The notes: generated by a model from the letters alone, not told the origin. A DNA stretch of 64,000 nucleotides from Haliclona indistincta (GCA_964017065.1 OZ024784.1:7235152-7299151), one strand, 5' to 3'. Shown: positions 1 to 12,544, counted from the first letter of the stretch. Program-made: numbers and translations.

Positions 1-2561
1 CGTCGCTGGCAGAGTTTAGAGAATCTCACAGATCCCCTGGACTCTGATCCTGATCTCTACATTGTCAAGCATGACTATCTCACTAATCAGCAAGGACAGC
101 TCTCTATTCACAAGGGGGACAAGATTAAGGTTACTAGGATCAGTGAAAATGGTGACTGGTGTCATGGAGAAGATGCCTCAGGTAATATGGGTTGGCTGCC
201 AGCATCTTACATAGCTAAACTGGACAGCCTCGAGAAGCACTCCTGGTTCTTTGGTGGGATCACCCGTGCCGAGGCAGAGCTTGTTCTTAGTTCTGGGATC
301 AATGGCAGTTTCTTGATACGAGAGAGTGAGAGCAAGAGAGGCCAGTACTCTATATCGCTACGCTATGATGGCCGTGTGTTCCACTATCGTGTACACACAT
401 GCAGTGTAACTAACAAGTGCTATGTGACGCCTGAGTCTAAGTTTGATACTTTGATGGAACTTGTGAAGCATCACTGTAAGAACTCTGATGGGCTGACAAC
501 CACACTACACTATCCAGCTCCTAACCCTAAGAAGCCTCCTGTGTACAGTATGTCACCAGATGATTTTGATGAGTGGGAGTTTGACCGAGCGAACCTTGAA
601 ATGGGTCAGAAGCTTGGAGGAGGTCAATATGGAGAGGTGTATAGAGCGGTCATCAAGGGCCGTAATATTACTGTGGCTGTGAAGACTTTCAGGGTGAGTA
701 TGTGGGTATTAGTGCCTTACTGTGTGTGAGCTGTATATTATTATTATACATAATAGGAGGAGACCACAGATGCCACAGAGTTCCTGAAGGAGGCTCAGGT
801 AATGAAGAGAGTGAAGCATCCTAACCTGGTTCAGCTACTGGGGGTGTGTACCAAAGACTTACCTTTCTTCATCATCACGGAGTACATGCAGAAAGGAAAC
901 TTGCTTGACTTGTTGAGAGGACCAGAGGGAAGAGAGCTACAAGCTGTCACTTTGGTGTACATGTCACAACAGGTTGCCTCTGCTATGGCCTACCTTGAGA
1001 GCTTGAACATGATCCATCGGTGAGACGGTGATGTGTATAGAAAACTGTTGTTGTATGTTCAGTTTCTGCCACAATGTTGACATTACTGGTATGTGTTTCC
1101 CTACAGTGATCTAGCTGCAAGGAACTGTCTTGTTGGAGAGCACTACCTGGTGAAAGTTGCTGATTTTGGGCTAAGTAGGCTAATGGAGAGTGATATCTAC
1201 AATGCTAGAGAAGGAGCCAAGTTCCCTATCAAGTGGACTGCACCTGAGTCATTGGCTTATAACAAGTTTTCACTCAAATCAGATATTTGGGGTTAGTTTG
1301 TGTGAGCGGTGGATGACGACAATTTTACCATGCATTTTTAGCATTTGGTGTGTTGCTATGGGAGCTAGCCACATATGGCATGTCACCCTATCCTGGGGTA
1401 GAGCTGTCTCAAGTGTACGAGCTGTTGGAGACTGGCTATCGTATGCAGAGTCCTGAAGGATGTCCGGCTGCTATTTACGAGATGATGAAACGATGTAAAT
1501 CTTTCATTTTCTCTTTCCTTCATTCCTTTTTTGTTTCATAGGTTGGGAGTGGTTACCTGAGGACAGACCGTCCTTCACTGAACTATCTACTCAGCTCAAT
1601 GCTATGTCAAATATCAACGAAAGTAAGTACATATGTAGACTATTGATCATCATTGTCGTTATGCTCATCAGCTGTGGATGCCACACTCAGAGGTGACTCG
1701 CCTCCAAGAGTGGACAGCATATCAGTAGGAGGCGGAGCTAGTCAAGACTCTATTCAGTCAGCTCACAGTCCTATCCCACGCCCTCCTCTCACAGTTGCTA
1801 ATGGCAACAATGTCACTCATTCACCACGATCACACAGACACAGAGAGCTACCACCAGTACCAGCTCCTAGTCATGCCTCCAGTCATGCACCAGAACTGCC
1901 TCCTGAGATTCCCTCTAGGCACCACTCCTCTTCCTCTGCTGCTCCTCTTCATCTTCCTCCTCCACGTCATGCTGTCAGACCTGATGCCTCACATGCCCGT
2001 GGTCCTATCAGTCCTCCTCCTCCTAGAACAAGTGCCACTAGACCTACTGTTCCTACCTCATCGACTAGACCTAACCCTTCTCGCCGTCCAGTTGCTGGTA
2101 GGGATCGGCCTCCTCCATCCGGTAGTAGAGGAGCATCACAAGCAGCTATGAACCCTGTCAACCAGGGTCGTGGTAGTGGTGGTGCCCCTAGGCCGGCGCC
2201 ACCACAAAGAGTGCCAGTTGGAAACACACAATCTCGGGAGCAACCTATATCACCAACTCCTTCAGAGTCCAGCATAACTGATATGGTGTCTCGTGTGCAG
2301 ATTGATGGTGACAAACTGTTGAATATGGTAAATTCAGGAGAATCAGTGCTCGCTTATTTGGAGGACTATGCCACGTCAGTTCAGGATATGGTAGAGAAAG
2401 CACCGTCTACTGGTGGTGTACAGCTTAGGCTCTGTTTAGCCAACCTCAGGGGACAAATTGGTGCTCTCAGAGATTCATCCACACAGAACAATCGTTCTAA
2501 ACTTGCTGACACTCTTGGAATTGTGCTCTCCAAAACAAAGCAACTGTCAACATACCTGTGA
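1..2561 (+). CDS. ABL: Abl-family non-receptor tyrosine kinase, 5' end missing
   Basis: Six exons can be joined in frame: 1-693, 757-1019, 1107-1291, 1342-1494, 1542-1622 and 1672-2561. They give 754 residues, and the true start lies upstream of the window. Domain order is SH3 (about residues 18-75), SH2 (about 79-170, with the FLIRESES phosphotyrosine loop), tyrosine kinase, a proline/serine-rich linker and a C-terminal F-actin-binding helical domain. The kinase looks active: VAVK lysine, HRDLAARN loop, DFG motif and a threonine gatekeeper (IITEYM). [10 protein letters not shown] and [18 protein letters not shown] are Abl hallmarks. The linker is about 200 residues, much shorter than in vertebrate ABL1. 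The family relays adhesion and growth-factor signals to the actin cytoskeleton; the actin-binding tail points to the same role here. Src-family identity is ruled out by that tail. Confidence 0.95.
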
Positions 2562-2706
2562 CGGCAGTGTTCATAATTATGTCTGTATGTCTATTGTAGA
2601 GTACCAGGTGATGTTATATTGTGTAGACTGTGACATCATCATTACACACTTCCTACTGTACATGACTTTTGTACTCTTCGTGCTTAGCCACATTAATATG
2701 GATTGG

Positions 2707-2712
2707 AATAAA
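2707..2712 (+). promoter_or_regulatory. Polyadenylation signal AATAAA of ABL
   Basis: A canonical AATAAA lies 146 bp after the ABL stop and only 75 bp before the ATG of the next gene on the same strand. That leaves very little room for a separate promoter. Confidence 0.6.
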
Positions 2713-2787
2713 AATTGAAATTTGTGTTGTATTTTTGTCAAATTTTGTGTCATCATTAATTATTTTGATCGTGACTTGGCTTCAGTA

Positions 2788-3958
2788 ATGGCTGCTTGCA
2801 TAAGTCTAGCAAGAAAGTTGTTACAGTGTCAGTCTCCATTGTCAAGTGTTCGCCAGTTTGCTACCACTGCTGCAGACAAGAGTAGAGTAGCAGTGGTTGG
2901 TGATAATGTAGTTGGTAAGATGGTGGTGTACTCTATCTACTACAGGTGCTCTCAGGGTGTGGTGTGTATGATGGCTCAGAGATACACGAGGCATCAGCGT
3001 GAGTACTGCATCACTGCTGATAGTAGCTAGCTAGCAATGTTCTCTCTCATCAGTGTGCTAGTTCATCTTAGCCGCAGCAATGCTGAGGTATCTATATTTG
3101 CTCCTGATAAAAATCAGCTTCATGTCATCAACCACTGCACTGGAGAGCCAGTCAGTGATGAAACTAGGTATGTATTACTATCCAAACTCATGATGACAAT
3201 CCATCGACTACAGGAATGTGATGGTGGAAAGTGCACGCATAGCACGCGGCTCGGTGTCTCCGCTTTCTTCTCTTAATGTTGACATGTTTGATGCTGCTGT
3301 GTTCCCAGGAGGATTTGGAGCAGCTAAAAACTTGTGAGTGACAGTTGCTGTATTCACCAGCCACATCCTGCACTGCAGGTGTTCATTTGCTACAGAAGGT
3401 GCTGAAATGAGTGTGGATGGTGAGGTTGAAAGAGTGTTGATTGAGTTTAGGGCTGCTAACAAACCGTTAGGGTAAGCAGGCAAAATCATGTGATATTCTG
3501 GGCAGTTATTCACATGTGCTACTCCAGTCTATGCTGCATTGCTCCTGTTCTTGCTGCCAAGGTGTGTGGGTAACACACAATTTTTCAAATAATTATTACT
3601 GTGTGTTTATGTCTATGGTAACTGTTATCATAGACATTCACTGGTGTGGAAGTGACAGTTGGAATGGATAAGGAAGAGGGAGGAAGGTGGCCATACTGTG
3701 GTACTGCTGCTGCTATAGAGACTATGGGAGCTAAACACATCAACAGGAATGTCACTGTATCCTAATACACTATACTTGACTATACACACACACTAGAGAG
3801 CTTTCCTCGACCACACAATACAGGAACTACATGTGGACAGCAAGTTGCGTGTAGTGACCACACCAGCCTTTATGTGCAATGCTCCACTGCATCAAGTGTA
3901 TGATGGGGTTGGAAACATGATACAATCCTTGCTGAAATTGACTAACAATAGTCAGTAG
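2788..3958 (+). CDS. GATD3: ES1 / GATD3 mitochondrial glutamine amidotransferase-like protein
   Basis: Eight exons splice in frame: 2788-2895, 2946-2998, 3054-3167, 3214-3333, 3379-3471, 3528-3561, 3634-3756 and 3824-3958. They encode 259 residues. The product belongs to the ES1/ElbB branch of the DJ-1/PfpI superfamily. Recognisable stretches are [20 protein letters not shown] near the N-terminus, the [10 protein letters not shown] loop and the nucleophile region [12 protein letters not shown]. The first ~35 residues are basic and hydroxylated with few acids ([13 protein letters not shown]), as expected for a mitochondrial targeting peptide. Length matches vertebrate ES1 proteins. The enzymatic role of this family is poorly settled; glyoxalase or deglycase activity has been proposed for bacterial relatives. 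The start is the first ATG that keeps the presequence. Confidence 0.93.
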
Positions 3959-4304
3959 TACTTCTCTCAATAGAAATGTGATGTGTCAATGTTATATGCA
4001 TGAATGAACATCTGTTGATTTGTCCAGTCATGTATTTAAAGAGTGTAGGAAGGAGTGAAGTGCTCTGTTGTATGCTGCAAAGTTACACAATAATTATTAG
4101 TTGTGGTACAATGCCTGAATGTGTCTAACCAGAGTGGTCCTGTCGGTAGATACAGTTAGCAGCACAAAATACTGGATTGCATTCCCACAATGATGAGTGA
4201 CATGAACACAGTGATGGGGGAGGTGAGGGACTTCTGTATTGCTTTCTCCTTCGTTGTTGATAAAGTGCCTCACAATATCTGCACTCGAGTGCACACAGAA
4301 TGCA

Positions 4305-5338
4305 TTATGCAAGTTCAATATTATACCGTTTTAATTCTTCAGCATGCTGCTCTGATTTCTTCCGCTGTTCTTCAACTGTCCACTGTTTCGTTGACTCATC
4401 TTGTACCTACACACCAAACACATCACATCACCAGTGAGTAAGTTGTAGTGACCTTAGGTTTTTCCTTTCTTCCTTCTACTAGTCTTCTCTCTAGCTCCCT
4501 GGCCTCTCTGTGTAACCATGCCTGGTGTTGCTGCTGTTGTTGTACTACCCATTCTCTGGACTGTTGTCTTTCTCGTTGAGAATACAATCGATGAGTCATG
4601 GACACCTTGTCACCTCTCTGATTGACAGACACACAAATATCATTGTCACATACTGCATCAATAACCTGTAGCTGGTTTAGCTCATTGAGAGTTTGTGTTG
4701 TCAAAACAGCATCCATAGCTTGAGTGCCCTGTTCAATCGTGCTTTCTGCAGTGCTAATGATATGCTATAACACAATGCCTGTTTTCTTACTTGTGTCTAG
4801 TTGTTGCTGGCTGCTGGCTGTACTAGCAGACATGGAAGTGTCAGCTGCTGCTGAGGCAGCTTGCTCCTCCTCATCAATCTGACTAGTAGCACAACAGTAA
4901 ATTGCTAACTGTTTGTAAGCATCGTCTTTAGTTCTTGATCTTTCTGTTACTATGGTTACATCATCATTACTAGATTGTGATAACACATTCTTCCCTATGT
5001 TATCATGATATTCTGAGTTAGGTAGCAAGCCATTTTGTACTAATGATCCCTTGGACCTCTCTCTCCTTCTCACTCTCTCTTTTACTTGCACTCTGAACTG
5101 TTTCAAAACTCTGTCTCGAGCTACTTTGTGCTCATACTGTCTCTTTTCTTCTACTGTCGTTCTCTGGTGCTAGAGACACACAGACTGTGTTTATGAACGA
5201 CATTATAGCACTCACTGCAGCGACATTTTCTATAGAATGGTAACGTTCAGCTCTAGCTCCTACTTGTTCTATTGATCCATTGCAATCTGCTATGCGGCCT
5301 CTCCATTTCTGATCCTGCATGATATGCCGCCATTCCAT
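4305..5338 (-). CDS. Coiled-coil protein, CCDC15-like
   Basis: Four minus-strand exons join in frame (5338-5216, 5169-4791, 4745-4432, 4406-4305) to give 305 residues. The N-terminal part has the pattern N-x-S-I-x-x-VGA, an acidic spacer, then a strongly basic coiled coil (LKQFRVQVKERVRRRERSKG). That arrangement resembles the opening of vertebrate CCDC15 (VGAW..., then LKHFQKQVKYRV...), recalled from memory, so the assignment is tentative. The C-terminal third is a Q/R/E-rich helix with a run of glutamines. No catalytic domain is visible. The protein is far shorter than vertebrate CCDC15, which carries a long repeat region. It starts 90 bp from the divergent TBC1D23 gene. It could be another centrosomal or ciliary coiled-coil protein. 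Confidence 0.6.
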
Positions 5339-5428
5339 TATAACACGCCCCTAATCTTCGATTCACACGTGACATCAGTGCATTATATTATACTCTAATA
5401 AGAGCGCACCTTTATTTGAGCCCAAACA
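5339..5428. promoter_or_regulatory. Divergent promoter between the CCDC15-like gene and TBC1D23
   Basis: Ninety bases separate the two start codons on opposite strands, so both promoters must lie here or inside the 5' ends. A CACGTG E-box is visible near 5367. Promoter activity is inferred from layout only. Confidence 0.5.
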
Positions 5429-8417
5429 ATGGCTGACGGGGACACCAGCTCTGACTTTCTGCGCGAGATAGACGAATTGTTACAGGACACAGCGTCCACA
5501 GAAGATGTTCAGGCTACTAGTAGTCAACAGATACCTGAACAGACAGGTACACCAGCAGTAGCGGGCAGCAGTAGACGAGATGAATCTCCTGTGATTGGAG
5601 ACAAGTGAGAATTGTGACAATGTGTCTGCAATGTGTTTATAATATTAGTGTCTTTCCAGGACTGGTTTGCTGCGACAGGCATTGGCAGATCATGAGGATG
5701 TGGAAGTGTTAAGACAGCTGTGTGCAGATGGTGTTGTGCCTGATGAATTGCGCTGTGACCTATGGCGAGAAGTGCTCGGTGTGTCTCGACGACCTGATGC
5801 CATTGGCAGTTGGAGTGGTCCCTTGGATTGTGAGAACCAATCTCTTCTGCACCAGCACTGTCAGGAACAGGCTGGTAAGTACTTGTGTATAGATGGTCGT
5901 GCTGAAATAGTCACATTTTTGTGTTTAATGTGGTCAGCTTGAGCATCAAGTGATGTGTGCTTCAAAATGATTCTTTGTGTTCACACAATGTTAGCATAAT
6001 GTGCTATTTATTTTATTGTGATAAAGGAAGTCATCATAATAGCTATTGATAATGGTACTCTTTCTTGCTAGAGCGTGTGGGTGATATGGGCGTTGCTGAT
6101 GTTGTGGAACAAGTGGTCACGTTCTACTGTAAGTCTCGTAATGTGCGCTACAGTGAAGAGTGTGGATGGGTGGAGGTCATGGTCAGTCTAGCCTCCGCCG
6201 GCATGACCAAGCCTGACCTCTTCAACTGCCTCTATAGTATGGTTAGCAAGTATATTCCACGGTGAGTCACCTGCTTGCAAATATCCTCTCTCTTATTCTC
6301 TTTTCCTCTCACCAGCGAGTGTCGTGCTGGTGGGAGACCATTTGACTTGTTTCGATTGCTACTGCTGTATCATGATCCTGAGCTATGCTCTCTGCTGGAT
6401 ACTAGACGTATCCCTCCTCACATGTACATGCAGTCTTGGGTAAGAACATTACTTTCCTTTTCCTTTTATTTCATATTATTTTTGCTTAGTTGAGGAGTGT
6501 GTTTAGTGCTCAGTGTGATAGTTCAGTCACCCATCGTCTGTGGGACATGTATTTGCTCGAGAGAGATCCATTCCTTATCTTCTTCTTGTCACTTGTCATG
6601 ATTGTCAATGCAAAGTGAGTGTAACTGTATCTTCTTTGTCCATCTGTATCTCTTGCGCTGTTTAGAGAGATGATAGTAGAGAGTGGTTCACTGTCACCAG
6701 TAGAGCTACAATCACTCCTTGTTCCCCTTCCTGAGCAACTGACAGTAGATGATATTCCTGATTTCTTCTCTCTTGCACAATACTATGCTAGTAGGACCCC
6801 TCAAAGCTTTAGAAAGGTAAATTTCTAATAAGCCTAATCATTAAGTTTTGTTTTCTTTAGGACTATCAGAGTGCTCTGTTTGGCAGTGGACGAAGTCTTT
6901 CCACCAATACTCTTGGTGTGCTGTGCCTACCTGTTCACCTGCAGGAAGTGCTGGACACTATTGGAGGAGGAGAAGAGGTACTTATGATTGACTACTCACT
7001 TAGTAGCTAAGGAGATTAACAATCCATTACAGAATGGTGGAATTAACTACACTGTGGTTGATTGTCGCCCTCTAAAGCAGTTCAGTTGTGGTCATTTTCC
7101 TCGTGCGATGCATCTTGATGCTGATCTTGTGAGTCCAGAGTGGCATTGTAATCAAGATGGTTTCTCCTTGTTGCTTAGTTACTCCACTCTCCTCAAGACT
7201 TTGCTGTTGCTATGGAACGCCTGTGTGATCGTGTGCGACAGCAGAGTGTTGGGGGAGGCGGCGGAGAAGGTGGGGATCATCATCTGTGCTTCTTGGGCTC
7301 AGGCAGAGAGAGTGAAGACCAGTATATGCACATGGTGGTTGCCAAGTTCCTCCAGAAATCTATACCATACATTAGCTTTGCTCGTGGAGGGTTTCTCGGT
7401 CAGTATGCCTGCACTAGTTAATGTCATAATGTATATTGTGTTCCTCATTCAGAGGCTTGGCAGTTGTTGGGAGCACAGACACCATCTGTGATGGAGGATT
7501 TTGATCATGAGCAGTGTCAGCGTCTTTACTTTGACTGGGATGGTGATACAGCTCATCCTCCTACTAATAGTCTACGCAACGAAACTGTAAGTAGTTGTTT
7601 CCTATACTCTAATATCTTCATCCACCATTGACCGATGTATCCAGAGTGACAGTGACTCAGAGGGTCGTTATTCTACATCATCCCAGTATCGCCAGCGGTT
7701 GCATACTAAGGGAGCTCAGTTGTATGCGTCACTGGCCAGTGGCTGGAGAGATAAGTCTCAGAGGATGACAGTCAAAATGGGTCAATGGTGGAAAGCAAGA
7801 AATAGTGCAGGATGGAGAGACCGCCCTATTGCACCTGAAGAGAAGAAAGGAAAGAGATACCGTAACCTACCAGCGAATGTGTTTGTTATTGCTGATGAGG
7901 ATGAAGAGGCTGGTGAGTTCTTTATTATAATATCGTCCTGATCGACTTTCTAATCTTGTTCACAGAAGGTGCAGATTACAGCAGCTCAGGAGAAGATACC
8001 AATCCACAGCTAGTCAACATTAGCATGTACTCTACTGCCCCTGGAGTACTGCACTCTTATCCCTGCTCTGAAGTGACTACTGGTGGTCAGCTGTTACCAA
8101 GGTGGAGCACACTACTGCTACCAATGCTCATGTCTTATTTACATTGCTCACTGCAGCCATCTTGTTTTGACAACTGATACTCTTGTTATACTGAGAGAGC
8201 TGTCTGATCGAGCCGGCTGGGGGCGTGTTAGACACACACACAAACTACCATATTCAAGATCACTGCTAAAAAGCGTCATCCTGATGTGGTCACATTCAGG
8301 TTTAGCCACGATGAAGACGATGATAATATCACCCCTCCACTTAGACTGCGCATACCTAACACTAGCAAAGCAACATCTGCAATTGCCTCACAGATCATGA
8401 ACAATATGAAGAGATAA
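5429..8417 (+). CDS. TBC1D23: TBC1 domain family member 23 (trans-Golgi tether)
   Basis: About 13 exons: 5429-5604, 5660-5874, 6072-6261, 6316-6439, 6490-6614, 6666-6816, 6861-6977, 7033-7128, 7179-7398, 7453-7586, 7645-7912, 7966-8101 and a last segment to 8417. Order: acidic N-terminus, catalytically degenerate TBC domain (exons 2-6), rhodanese-like domain (DCRPLKQFSCGHFPRAMHLD in exon 8), linker, then a C-terminal PH-like domain. This matches TBC1D23, which bridges golgin-decorated endosomal vesicles and the FAM21/WASH complex at the trans-Golgi. The TBC part seems to lack the catalytic Arg finger, as in the family. In the last exon the conserved strand (ITAKKRHPDVVTFRFS) is out of frame with what precedes it; one extra base near 8264, or a tiny 35-bp intron, would be needed. 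Uncorrected, the frame ends at 8400. It converges on GOLGA2 with 40 bp between stops. Confidence 0.92.
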
Positions 8418-8457
8418 TAATAATAATAATGTATCATTGTTTGTCTTTTAAAACAGT

Positions 8458-11051
8458 TTACACCATTAGTAGCTGACCAGAGCAGCATTGACATGGTAGA
8501 GGGGGCTGGTTGGGTTGAAACTGCTGGTCAATAATGGTGACCAATTGATCTACGGTGGTGGTCATTGTATCCAGTTCATTGACTGCTTTGTCTTGTGTAG
8601 CGTGTAGGTGAGGGGGAAGGGAAGGTGAATCAGCTGGTTTCCTTGCTGATGCTAGTTGTTTCACTAATAGTTGAACTTCTTGTAATCGTATCTGAGGAAC
8701 AGCGCACTAACACAATGTCGATAACAAGTATAACCACTAACCTCTAGAGATGCTTTCTCTTGACAGAGCTGTTGTATTAAATTGTTCTTCTCATCAAACC
8801 TCTGTTTGAGAGCTTCTCTCTGTGTCTGGTACAGTGCAACGTACTCAGTGATGGTCTCTGTTTCGCTTGCCAGTTGTACAATCACATGCTCACACTCTTG
8901 CAACTGGTCATGTAGGGCTGCCTTCTCTGCCATTAGGTCCACAAATCGCTGTTGAAGAGCAGTGAAGCTGTGCTGCAATACTGAGACTTGTTCTTGACTA
9001 ATGCTCTCTCCCTCTTCTCGCTCTTCCTCTTCTTGATCTTCCATTGGCGATGGAGAAGAGGAAGGAGTGATGTGTAGTCTCTCTAGTTCTTCCAGTAGTT
9101 GGTCTTTTTCCCTACGCAAACTATCACACTCCTCTGTCAGCTCCTACAAATAAACACAGTCACAATTTATAGCAGGTACATTGCTACAGTTAAACCTGTA
9201 TTCTAGAGACATGGAGAGAGTCTGCTTCCTTCTCTTCTTCCTCATTGTTAGTCTTTTCCTCGTCCTTTAATTCTTCTTTACTTTCTGACAAAACCACAGA
9301 TTCGGCTTCTTGCTGTTTTAATCTGCGTAACTTGAGTTGTTGGCTCTCCAGATCAGTCGCAAGCTCCATATTGCGATGAGTCTGTTGTACAAAGGCTTCT
9401 TGTAACTCAGTAAGCTGTTCCTTCAGTTCTTTATTCTGAGCAACAGCTCTAAAAATATAAGTATAGTAAAGAGAACAAGGAGGAGAGACTGACCACACCT
9501 GCTCACTGTAGCTTTGTCTTGTGCAATGGTGGAAAGTAGCTTTTGCTGATCAACAGCTTCTCCTCTCAGACTAGCTACAGTATCTTCCAGCTGAGCAACA
9601 GTCTGCTGATGCTGCTGGTTGGTAGCAGTGAGCAGGTTATTCTCCTGCTCCTGATCAACAGGCAAAGACCACATCACAAACACACACGCACATCACAGCT
9701 CACCAGTTGGTGTACTTGTAACTTGTAGTTGTCTCTCTCTTTCTCTATCATGTTCAATTGCTGCTGGTGTGACTGGGTGAGTGCTGTCACTTCCATTGCT
9801 GCTCCCGATAATCGTGAATCTATAAATGAAAGAGTAGTATCAGTAGAAGTAGAAGAGTCACTCATACCTCTGTCTGCATGGGTACTAGCCAGTTCATCAG
9901 CTAATGAACGCATTCTAATTTCTGTTTCAGCCAATCTTGTCTTGACATCACCAAGCTACAAACACACACACACACACACACATGACAACCAGAAATATGT
10001 TTTATTACCTTTCTAGCTGCATCTTGTTTATTGGTCATAATGGCATCCCTGAGAGCAGCAGCATCGCTCATAGCTTGGTCTCTATCTCTCGTCACAGCCT
10101 GAAGCGATGTGGTGAGTGACTTTGTCTCCTCTTCCAACACCTTCACTCTCTCCTGTACACCTGAGGAGGTGGGGCTTGATGGAGGTGATGATGACTGTAG
10201 CTAGACAAACAAGACAGACATGTATAACCACACCGTGTACTAGCCTACCTGCTCGACCAGTAATTCCTGCATGACTAGTTTATTAGTAAGATCTTGTGAG
10301 GTCTTCTGAAGAGTCTCTATTTCTTTAGTTTGTGCTGATAGCTTGCTCAACAGTTCAGTGACCTCTTGTTGCTTATCATCTAGTGAGTTTCTACACAACA
10401 GTAAGAGTGACTCAAGCAATACCCATAACACATACCTTGTATTGGTTAAAGATTTGTTTAACTCATCCACTGTTGACTGACTCTGCTGTAGGACCTGAGA
10501 AGAAATACTCACCAACTTGTAGAGGCAGCAGGACAACACTCACTCTGTTCCTCTCTGCTAGTGTGTCAATGAGAGCCTTCCTCTCTCTTGCTCCCTCCTC
10601 TGCCTCTCTCACAGTATTGTTGAGTTTCTCAGAAAGTAAACTACATTTTCCTGTAGGACAGGTAGTGACTTGGAATATAATAGAATGGTATCACGTACTC
10701 TGAGTGGACTCTAGTTCCGTCTGAGTTGTTGCTAGTGAGCTGAGTAGATGAGTCTTCTCAGACACGAGGATATCAATGGTTTGTGAATGTACCTGATGGA
10801 TCACATGTTATTACAACAATGATAGTACATTACAGCACAAACCTCTAGCTGCTCATCTTGTCCATTAGCAGCACTACCATTACTCATCACCTCATGCTGG
10901 GCGTTTGTTTGATGCTTGTTCTTTGTCTGGCTAGAATTCTTGGATTGAAATTTTTTAAGCTGATGAAAACATACATTAAAACGTATTAAATATTGTGCTA
11001 CGCTCAATATACCTTTTTTCTAGCCAGAGACAACTTTTCTGTTTTGTCCAT
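8458..11051 (-). CDS. GOLGA2: GM130 / golgin subfamily A member 2
   Basis: Many short minus-strand exons encode an almost continuous coiled coil. The first exon (11051-11013, MDKTEKLSLARKK) splices to LKKFQSKNSS, reproducing the basic N-terminus of GM130 (ARKKLREYQ-like), the region that binds p115 and importin in vertebrates. Conserved islands follow: HSQTIDILVSEKT, QNKELKEQLTELQEAFVQ, and LQQRFVDLMAEKAALHDQLQE with ETETITEYVALYQTQREALKQR, a GM130 signature. The tail ends in LLMV; in vertebrates the C-terminus of GM130 binds the PDZ-like GRASP65 domain. GM130 tethers vesicles at the cis-Golgi. A (CA)n run interrupts one intron near 9961-9981. The start is fixed by the basic N-terminus and lies 91 bp from the divergent TRNT1 start. 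Confidence 0.88.
9961..9981. repeat. (CA)n microsatellite in a GOLGA2 intron
   Basis: About ten CA units in an intron of the minus-strand golgin gene. Simple sequence, with no sign of function. Confidence 0.8.
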
Positions 11052-11142
11052 TTTACTCGAAGAATGGCCTAGGAGGCGTGTCCATTGGTTACTGTGTTGT
11101 GACTCCACGCCCCATTCCATTCGTTGTTGCAGAGTTTACGGT
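11052..11142. promoter_or_regulatory. Divergent promoter between GOLGA2 and TRNT1
   Basis: The two coding starts point away from each other across 91 bp. The TRNT1 reading frame is open through the whole gap, so one transcript's 5' leader must overlap the other gene's promoter. The role is inferred from layout. Confidence 0.55.
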
Positions 11143-12529
11143 ATGTACTCACGTGCATCTTTCTGTTTCATAATCAGACGAAGTCTCTGCCAATCCAGAT
11201 TCCCTAAAATGTCGTGTGGCAAGCTAGACAGTCCCGAGTTCCACCAACTTTGCTCTCCTGATCTGCTGCGCCTGGAGAATATATTTTCTTCACAAGGATA
11301 TACTTTAAGAGTAGTGGGCGGGGCTGTGAGAGACCTACTTCTTGGCAAGAAACCTAAAGACATTGACCTAGCCACTGACTGCATTCCACAAGAGATGGTG
11401 AAGCTACTTGATAGCGCAGGTGTGCGGCACATACCAACCGGATTGCAGCATGGCACCATAACAGCACACATGAGCGATGGAGATTATGAGATTACCACGT
11501 TAAGAGTAGATAAAAACACAGATGGACGACATGCTGAAGTAGAATTCACCAAGGACTGGAAGGTTGATGCTAACCGTAGGGACCTAACTATCAACGCTAT
11601 GAGCCTCTCATTAGATGGAACTCTGTTTGATTATTTCAATGGACAGCAACACATAGCCAATAGGAGGGTGGAGTTTGTGGGCAGTGCAAAGTTGAGAATT
11701 GAAGAAGACTATCTACGAATACTTCGATATTTCAGGTGTGTGTAACAAACAAGTGGTGTGCTTGTGCTTTAATATGTTGCTTACAGGTTCTACGGAAGGA
11801 TAGTATGTAAACCAGATGACCATAACCTCTCAATATTGAAGGCTATAGAAGAAGCTGCCAGTGGGCTAAAGATGATTTCAGTTGAGCGTGTGTGGATGGA
11901 GATGAATCGCATATTGATTGGCAACCATGCCCCTGACCTAGTTAAAGTGATGTATCAGTTAGGAGTGGCTGCTGTCATAGGTAATTAGTGACCATAAAGT
12001 GTATATTAATAACATCCTGTGTTGTCAGTTAGGCCTTCCTGATAATCCTGACAATGAAGAGCTGTGTACTGTGTGGAGTAGAACATACTCTTTTCCATCA
12101 TGTACTCTACAGCCTGTCAGTATGTTAGTTACTCTGACTCGCTCACTTGATGATGCAGTAAAACTGATGTCATTATGGAAGCTCTCTAGAAAGGAGATAG
12201 AACTCGGAAGTTTCATTGTAGACCACAGGGGAAAGGGACTGTCAGAAGACACTAAGCTCAAGTACTTCCAGGACTTGCTGGTAGATGGATCACCTTCAGA
12301 AAGTGTGATACAGCTCCTGCATTATTGTGGTCGACTGGAATACGTTGGACAGTTGAGGGAGTGGGCAGTGCCCAAGATGCCACTAAATGGTAAGTATCTC
12401 ATAGATGCTGGAATTAAACCTGGGTCAGAAATGGGTAAACTGCTTCGACTAGCTAAGGACAAGTGGAAGGAGAGCCACTATACCATGAACACTGAAGAGC
12501 TTATTGATTATGTGACTAGTATTAGATAA
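11143..12529 (+). CDS. TRNT1: CCA tRNA nucleotidyltransferase 1
   Basis: Three exons (11143-11735, 11787-11980, 12033-12529) encode 427 residues, close to the vertebrate length. The enzyme adds CCA to tRNA 3' ends in cytosol and mitochondria. The class II nucleotidyltransferase core is intact: VVGGAVRDLLLGKKPKDIDLAT carries the GG and the DxD metal ligands, and NRRDLTINAMSL is motif C. The later RIEEDYLRILRYFRF matches the motif that precedes the nucleobase-reading helices. Two in-frame ATGs fit dual targeting: 11143 gives a basic, Ser/Phe-rich presequence (MYSRASFCFIIRRSLCQSRF), while 11209 begins directly at MSCGKLDSPEF. The frame is also open further upstream to 10993, but that overlaps the GOLGA2 start and is unlikely to be translated. 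Confidence 0.95.
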
Positions 12530-12544
12530 TAATAGTGTTTCAAT

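Noticed and set aside
1967..2314. 115-residue open frame on the minus strand of the ABL linker
   Set aside because: It is the shadow of the Pro/Ser-rich coding exon, whose composition keeps the opposite frame open.
10993..11142. 50-residue N-terminal extension of TRNT1
   Set aside because: Open in frame but overlaps the GOLGA2 start and shows no conserved residues; most likely untranslated leader or promoter.
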